From NCBI GenBank assembly GCA_008711295.1, contig VUYV01000179.1, forward strand, positions 451,824-515,823: a DNA stretch of 64,000 nucleotides, in the 5' to 3' direction. A program made the position numbers and the translations under genes. The notes beneath the pieces are model-generated. The model was given only the letters and a program-made list of their open reading frames with translations, did not search any database and had not been told where the DNA came from. The stretch comes from Anarhynchus alexandrinus. Taxonomy: Eukaryota; Chordata; Aves; Charadriiformes; Charadriidae. This document shows positions 56,973 to 64,000 of the stretch, piece by piece. The number at the start of each line of letters is the position of its first letter. The first letter of the stretch is position 1.

Positions 56973-59900
56973 ACAAACCTTAGAGCATATATTTTTTGTT
57001 TCCAGTAGGGAGTAACTGGCTCGTAGGATACGTTTGGGAGGTAGGGACATTAGCAAATATGGTAAACATCATCTGCAGTAATTAAAATTAAGGAATGTGG
57101 ATATCGTTTGAGCAAAATCACTTTGAAAAATTTTTTTTTTTTTCTCAAAGAATAGTTAACTGGTGAATTCTTTGCCTCTGAAGACCCTCTGCTCATCTTC
57201 CTGTGGAATATTTGAATAATCTCAGCATGCAACATTTTCATTTGCAGTTTGTCAAGTTATGCACAGAAGAAAATTCATGTGAAACAAATAAAATATTTAT
57301 TTTGATGTTTATCCTTTCTTGCATTCTCTCTACTTTTGCACTGAGATACTGGCCAATGCTAAAGAAATCCCACAGTTTCCACCAAAAAAAAAGGCCAACT
57401 TAACCCTACCGCTAGTAGAAGTAGTAGTCAAACAATACATTATGCTTTATTTAGTTGCATATGTGATAAGAGTTTCACGTGCCACTGAGAAATAGAACTT
57501 GCCAATATTCCCTAAACATGACAAGACAAGAAACAGATTAGGATCAGACGTGGAACTGCTGATTTGGGGAAGGATTTTTTGTTTTGCTTTGTTTCTTAGT
57601 TGCCCCTGTAAACTATTATTGATCCAGAAGTAGTACATGAGAGGGTCACAGGCTTGAACTGTTTTCTCTTTACATATTTCAGTTAATGTTTCTTTGAGTG
57701 GGAAAAATCTGAGTCTGCCAGTCTCAGGGCTGAGCACGATTAGATTGATGTCTTTATTCTTTGCGCTAGCAAGTGACCTTAATTCACATATTCTATTTAT
57801 TTTAATAAATTGTATTATTTACTGCACTGACTCACTATAGTATTTTTTAAATATTTATGAAAGAAGCCTTTACATACATACCACTGATGTTTATCCTTGG
57901 GCTTCTGCCAGAAAATGAGCAGTGTATGGCTCGAACAATGAGTTCGGATTATGCAGTACTTATTGCTTTTCTATTTTATCTCTTTCATACAATAGACAGA
58001 AGCTTTCATCTGTTATAAAGTACAATACTGTTTTCTCCACATGATAGTATTACTGCCTTACTAGATTTTTTTCCTAACCCACCCTGTCATTTCTGGGTTT
58101 GAATCTTCCTTTATGCATCTACACCTCTTTTTGTGTTAATAGAACACAAATATTTTACTATTTTCTTGACGTCCCATGTTCTACTAATATTTTAAGAATG
58201 TCACACTCCATTTAAGTGTCAGGATGAAGACATCTAGTGTAATCTCTTCTTCCTTTTTTGTCTGTATAATTCTGTCTTGCAAGGAGCCTTTTGCAAACTA
58301 ATGTTCTTAAGAATACTGTAGATGAAAACAGTGCACCTATGGCATTATAAAGAAATGAAACTGGCAGTGGATGAATAGCTGGGGAAGCGAGATATTAGAA
58401 AGAAAGAGAAGTAATTTAACTACAGTGAAGCAGTCTACAAGCTCACAGCTGAAATGTAGGATAATGAATTAAAAATGAGTAATATGTATTTCTTCTAAGC
58501 GAGCTAAATTCTGGTTAGAGCTACCAGATTGACAGTTCTGAAGTAAGTTCTCTGTGAAAAGGATGCTAGGACTAGAAAACTGCAAGTTTTTCTCCATCAC
58601 TGGGTATTCGATCTGGTCTGGGGAGGTCTTAGTAAGCGCAAAGTATGCAGTTAGTTTTCTGCATGCATTCAGCCTTTCTCTTGATGATTTGGATCTATCA
58701 AACATTGATTGGGAATGATCAATTAATTTCATATAAAGTCACCTTCAGGTTGTAATTGGTGATGGTTATTTGCATCCTACTGCACAGATTCGTACCTCCT
58801 AAGGAACGCTAAACCTTTGTTCAGGTACACAGAAATAGGAACAAAATGAGTAACAACAACAACAATAACAATAATATATGACTGTATCTAGGAGGACCTT
58901 TGGGGAATAGCTTCTCAGTGTGATGAAGATGTGTGGGGATTATGCTAGAAAACCAAAGTTTTAACTTTACCCATTAATTTTATTTACCAGACTTGTGTAA
59001 GACCTTTCAAAGGAATCTGTTGATGATAACACCTCAAGCTTTAACATTTCACCATAAAAATGTAAAAATGCCTGATATACTAAAATAACTTTCTGTCTAT
59101 GAAAAACAGGAGCATAGTAAAGTAGTGATAATAACCACATGAAGGTACCTATATTTTTACAGTTTGAAACTGTGGGTAATTATTTCACTAAATTTACAAA
59201 ACGATGAATATTATTATTTAACACAGCAAAATTTGCCACTGTGAAAACTGCATGTAAAAACCACAAATATATTGTACAAAATTTCCTGGAAAATAGCATT
59301 CAGTCTTGTTGGAATGTGTTCGTATTTTCATATGACCCATCAGGACTGATGTCGATAGAAATACTGTTTTGGGAACAGTATTATTCATACACTTTCTTTT
59401 GAAGGAAAATGTAAGAGGAGTTACTAAAGGGTTGATAGAAATAAGCTGAGGATTTGCAGGAAGACATTGAACAAAGTAGGCTTTAAAGAGTGGAATTAAG
59501 AGAAATTCTGTGCATGTTTAAACACTGCAGACAGAAATTATCAAGTTCACCCCTTGATAAATAGAAAAGTTTTTAAATCCATGAAATAGTAAAAATAATT
59601 AGATTTTCACAAGTATCTCGGGAGTGACTGATTTTTGGTGCCAAACTAAAATGCTCTCAGGGATGAGGAGAGACAGGTCCTTTTTACTCTCTGGTACACT
59701 GGTCTTTTTCAGTGTAATTTAAACCATCGTAATGTTGACAATCTGAGTATGCATATTGGAAACATTTCAATCAGTGATGGATGGGCTAATAAATTCTTAC
59801 ACGAGACCTAAAAATATAATACTTATCTTAGACCTCCTGGACCACAGCTCTGTACAATCGGTTATTCTACTGACAAAGACATAAAATAGAGAACCTGAAG

Positions 59901-62704
59901 AATCACATATAAAGCTAAAATTTTGCCCCTACCTCCAGGGAACTAGATTGTCTCCAACAATATATTTGCTATTCTCTTTTTCTAGAACACTGACCCTGAC
60001 TGATACTGGTATTCAACCTATATAGTAGATGTTATCCTATTCCTTCTATCCACAGTTTTCTACTTTCTACCCTTCTGACCCTGGGGACAGATGACATGCA
60101 TTATAAACTGAGATCAAAATTTTACTTTCTTTAAATTTTACCCATCTCTTCCCTCAGAAAACAAAACCTATTCCTTAGATATTTTCTAATTATTACAAGC
60201 AGGTAGGTAACAAAGTCCCAATAACTAACAAAGTCTTCGCTACATGAAAGAAAAGTGATTCCATAAGGATACAATGAACATATATAATAAATTGTGCAGC
60301 AAAAGACCAACACCAAAATTCATGGCTTAGACATTAGTAGGATACTTATTTTATAAAGCTTAAAGCAAATGGGTCCTTTACTTTTATTTGAATTACAAAA
60401 AGAACAATAATCTTTCAGTGAGTAATGGCATAACCCTGCAGTTTGCAAATATCCATTAATGGAATTATAAGCTATTGTTCATTTTTATTTATTCTGTTTT
60501 ATTCTTTCCTTCTGTTTTGGTAGGAAAAAGAATCAATTTAACAATGCAAATTAATTCTACATTTACATAAAATCATTCACCAACATGATTTTTAATCCTG
60601 GAATTAAACATATATTGCAGTAAGGAATAGCAGGAAATACATTTCTGTGTGTAAATACGTACTGTATAAATTGTTAACTATTTTATGAGTCAAACTAATC
60701 AAAAGCAATAAACTGACACTAAAAGGTCTACACAGCAGAACTATTTGATGCTTCCTATCCTTGTATAACTTCCATCACCATGCAGTGGTTTGAGATAATT
60801 GCTCTTCATTCTACCAGTGGAGTTGTTTATTACAGCTAGAAGAAAAAAGGCATCTAGAAAAAATATAATTTCCATCATCCCAAATAAAACAAAGTCAAGG
60901 TTTCCCCATCTAACTTATTCACTTTTTGGTTTCTTCCTAGCCATTAAGTGTTTTTTGCAGCAATAGCCTGCAGACTTTATCAAAGAGGCCGCTTTCTGCC
61001 TGTTAGCCGTTGGGAAGAGAGGAGTGATAGTAGCGTATCCTGCATGTCATCCTGGGATTTACTTAGGACATACAAGGGGTGATCTGGCCAGGCAACCAGG
61101 AGCTGAGAAACACTTCTTGGTCTCCAGTGTAGGTATGCCCTTATTAGAGGAGCAGTTGAGAATTGAGGTGTACATTTTAAGATTGTTAGCAAAAAAAAAG
61201 AGAAACGAGAAATTAGGTCCCCCACAATGGAAAAAAATGTGTCTCCTCAGTGATATTTCTGAAGGAAAATAATAAAAAAATAAATAAATCTAGTCTACTA
61301 TGCAGAGAGTGTTAGGTTAGTCCAGTGTGGAAACAAGGAGAAAGTCTTTTAAAAAAATTGTATATATAATTGTTTTGGGTTAACCTTGGTAGGTAGCTAA
61401 ATCAAAATTAGTCTTAAAGTTTGTGGAATTTATCATTTGAAATGGTTCTATTTACAAACAATTCATGTTTTAGATAATCTAAAAGCAATTTAAAGGCTAC
61501 AGGCAGGAATGTGCTGAACTGGACATCCTTTAGGTTGTGGCATTCACAAACTTAATCATAAAGTTTTCTTCTGACTTGAAATCTTTGCTTCTTTTTTTTT
61601 TTTATTAGTCTGTTTGTTTAGTTCCTCTAGTTAAATGAATATAATGTAACCATAAGCAAAAATCCTTACTATTTCACACTGTGTACTGCAGGCCTACTTG
61701 TCTTTACTAATATAAACACACGTTTGTAACGTAAACAGGTTCAAAAGTATATTTATTCATACTTCTGTGCCCACATTGGTGTAAATGCACAAGAGGCAGG
61801 AATACCACTTTACCTTCAGGAAGGACAGGAGGAAATATCCTCCAGCCGTCACACATGTCCTCAATCAAAATATGTCTCATTGAAATGAGAATGTGTAAAG
61901 CGCATAAAACTTAGAGCGCCACTCACTTTCAACAGTTTACCTAACTATTAAGAACGTGTTTGCCAAAAAGTATTAACAATGTTAAGAAAGTAAGACCTCA
62001 GCCTCTTGTACGCAAAGCCTATCCCATACATTGCTCTGGTTTATTGACTAGAAGCACGACACTGATAGATTTTGAGCTCTCTGGTGGTACTGTGGGATGA
62101 ATCTGAAAAAAAAAGAATACAGCATAGGTTAATTAGAAAAGTAGGGGGGCCTTGGAATATAATACCATACATAAGGCAATATCTCCTTCAGACAACTTTA
62201 CTCTCAAATGTAGTGACAAGGGAAAAGAATGGCTAAAGCCTGGAAGTTGAGCTCTTTTCTCTTTTTCTCTTTATGGTTGGTAAGAAATGCCATCAACTGT
62301 TCAGGAAAGTTTATGAAGCAAGGGATTTTTAAGCAAAATTTTCATCATCAGAAATCATCATTACCTCGGCTACCATAGTGAACAGTATTACTGCAGAAGC
62401 AACTATGCAAAAAAAGAATAAGTTGCCCTAAATACAAGAACCAAGCCTTACAACATCCCAATCATATGCAGGTTTATCATCTACACATAAGTGTCCTACA
62501 GGGAAGTGCTGAGTGATCTCAGTCTGATCACGTTTTATGGATATACACCATATGGATGAAGAAGAAATGTCTACGCTGACAATAGAAAATACTGAACAAA
62601 CAAAATGTTATCTCTGGGGCCCAAAGACAGACAAATTTACATAAGAAATGAGTTGCACTTTTTAAGAAGAAGGTTAATTAACCATTTCAAAAGTTTATCT
62701 AAAA
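56973..62704. other. No recognised gene or young repeat
   Basis: AT-rich. An (AAC/AAT)n tract lies at 58852-58875. The subregion 57440-57780 has a balanced composition without frames and could be conserved non-coding DNA, which cannot be tested here. Confidence 0.45.
58852..58875. repeat. (AAC)n/(AAT)n microsatellite
   Basis: About five AAC units followed by AAT/AAC variants. Confidence 0.8.
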
Positions 62705-62835
62705 AGCCAATCAGTTCCATCAGCTAATGTCTCCAAATCAAGATTAGAAGCCTTTTTAAGTGATATTAGCAAGTGTAACCAGAAGTTTTTAGGGAATTAA
62801 TATAGGCATCACTGAATAAAATGCTATGAGCAGAG
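62705..62835 (+). mobile_element. Ancient CR1 LINE relic
   Basis: 'tgtctccaaatcaagattagaagcctttttaagtgatatt' (62729-62768) and 'aaccagaagtttttagggaatta' (62777-62800) follow an old CR1 3' region: '..cttta.atcaagattggatgcctttctaaaagatatg' and '..aacagaagttattgggctt'. Same old group as the relics at 277, 2620, 17700 and 56025. Confidence 0.65.
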
Positions 62836-64000
62836 CATTCTGGCTTTAGAGTCTATAAATATAAGAAAAAAAGGCTTAATGATAGTGGATGATTTGTCAA
62901 ATGAGACTCCCACTGGTATGGAAAATGACCCCAAAAGCTAATTGAAAGCATAAAATATTACGTAGCTCTTGCCAAATATTTGCCTAAGTGGTGTCTTTGC
63001 TTTGGAAAGACTGCATTAACATCTCCTCACTGTGCTGTCTTTTACAATTCATAAATAAGTATGCATATCTGAATGCATATCTGAATACACTCAGGCAGAA
63101 TGAGTGGGCTGTAGCTTTTTATGTTTGCCTAACCCTAACTATGATTAATGATATAACGAATCTGAGAAGGTTTGAAGGTTTACTGATGTAAGCATGCAAA
63201 AACATTTGAGCCTAGTTGAACCTATCCATAACTATCTGATCCATAAACTGTGTTGGAAACATGATAAACAAGCTATCCCATGAGACCTTCTGATTGCGGT
63301 TTCCTAATATATTTTGCCATGCCCTATTTAATACGATTTTCATGCTTAATATTAAAAATATTTTTCATTTATTTTCTTTTTGAATTTAGTACTTGTAGAG
63401 AGCATTATTTTTTTTTTCTCATATATACTAACAAACTAGTGTATTTGGGCCTGGAAACTGTATTCCTCCCCCTGGTATTATTACAGATGCATGACTTAAA
63501 GCTATATATATGTCATCTAAGTCTCAGAGAACCATCTATTCTGGTTCCTTGAACCTATCTTTGCTCCTGAAAGGAAGTAAAATTAAGATTGCTAGAAGTC
63601 ATATGCACAAAGAAAGCAAAGAAACTGGCAGGGTCAATCGTCTTAGCCGTAAAATGCGTGTGAGCTTTCAGCAACATTTTCTAATACTCATATAGCAGCA
63701 CTTTGGCTTTGGGATCAAGTTCAAAGCTGCTTTTGTATTCTTAGGGATTGATGCTAGGGATAGGGATGTTTCAGCCTGCCTCAAACTTCGGTTATGCTAC
63801 CAATTTTCTCTGTGGTCCACCCTGACATCTTCCATATTTGTCAGCATTGTTCAGGTTTCCTGGTTCCTCTACTTCACAGTATCCTGGAACAGCCTACCCA
63901 AACTCTTTTCATAGCTTTAAAAGTTTCAAGTTATTAGATCATCCAGTCAGAGTCCAATATACCACAGACCACTTAATGTCATTGAATTATCTTTCGACTG
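62836..64000. other. No recognised gene or repeat
   Basis: AT-rich to the end of the window. Plus-strand frames of 61-90 codons (63280-63552, 63510-63695) have no known motif. Confidence 0.45.

Noticed and set aside
1..64000. tRNA, rRNA, snRNA genes or CRISPR-like arrays
   Set aside because: No cloverleaf with A/B boxes, no rRNA signature and no regularly spaced direct repeats were seen on either strand.

Overview
This window looks like a gene-poor, AT-rich stretch of a bird nuclear genome. The main evidence is the abundance of CR1 LINE 3' ends in both orientations, recognisable by the terminal ATTCTATGATTCTATG-type repeat and the ORF2 C-terminal block read as YED-RLRELGLFSLEKRRL. A solo LTR of an avian endogenous retrovirus starts near TATCCTGGTTT. 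No bacterial-type genes, operons, rRNA, tRNA or CRISPR arrays were seen. The window is most simply an intergenic region or part of a very long intron; the flanking genes cannot be named from it.

Layout. 1-2.9 kb holds two ancient CR1 remnants, one mid-aged CR1, and a short CR1 insert caught between two identical 77-bp copies beside a single N (probably an assembly artefact). 2.9-9 kb is mostly unique AT-rich DNA with a perfect 25-nt palindrome at 7164. 9-19.6 kb has only old material: ancient CR1 relics and a MIR-like SINE relic near 10.82 kb. 19.6-24.4 kb is the densest repeat block: one plus-strand CR1, then about 2.7 kb of minus-strand CR1, including a rare copy that keeps the ORF1 esterase tail and ORF2 endonuclease, and another that keeps part of the reverse transcriptase. 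28.3-32.5 kb has CR1 3' ends, an unexplained open exon-like block (31262-31481), and the solo LTR with a 5-bp target duplication. 35.4-37.7 kb has two CR1 copies; 38.23-38.49 kb has a second exon-like open block on the minus strand. 43 kb, 50.2 kb and 56.4 kb each have one CR1 3' end, with ancient CR1 relics at 49.8, 56.0 and 62.7 kb.

No intact protein-coding gene was recognised. Open frames of 60-137 codons are either inside CR1 copies or near chance length. The two best candidates for undescribed coding sequence are the exon-like blocks; both have a plausible splice acceptor and an in-frame stop, but I do not recognise either product. All CR1 copies seen are 5'-truncated or decayed and cannot be autonomous. 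I found no convincing new biological system; the most informative items are the duplication/N junction, the two exon-like blocks, the esterase-endonuclease CR1 relic and the solo LTR.
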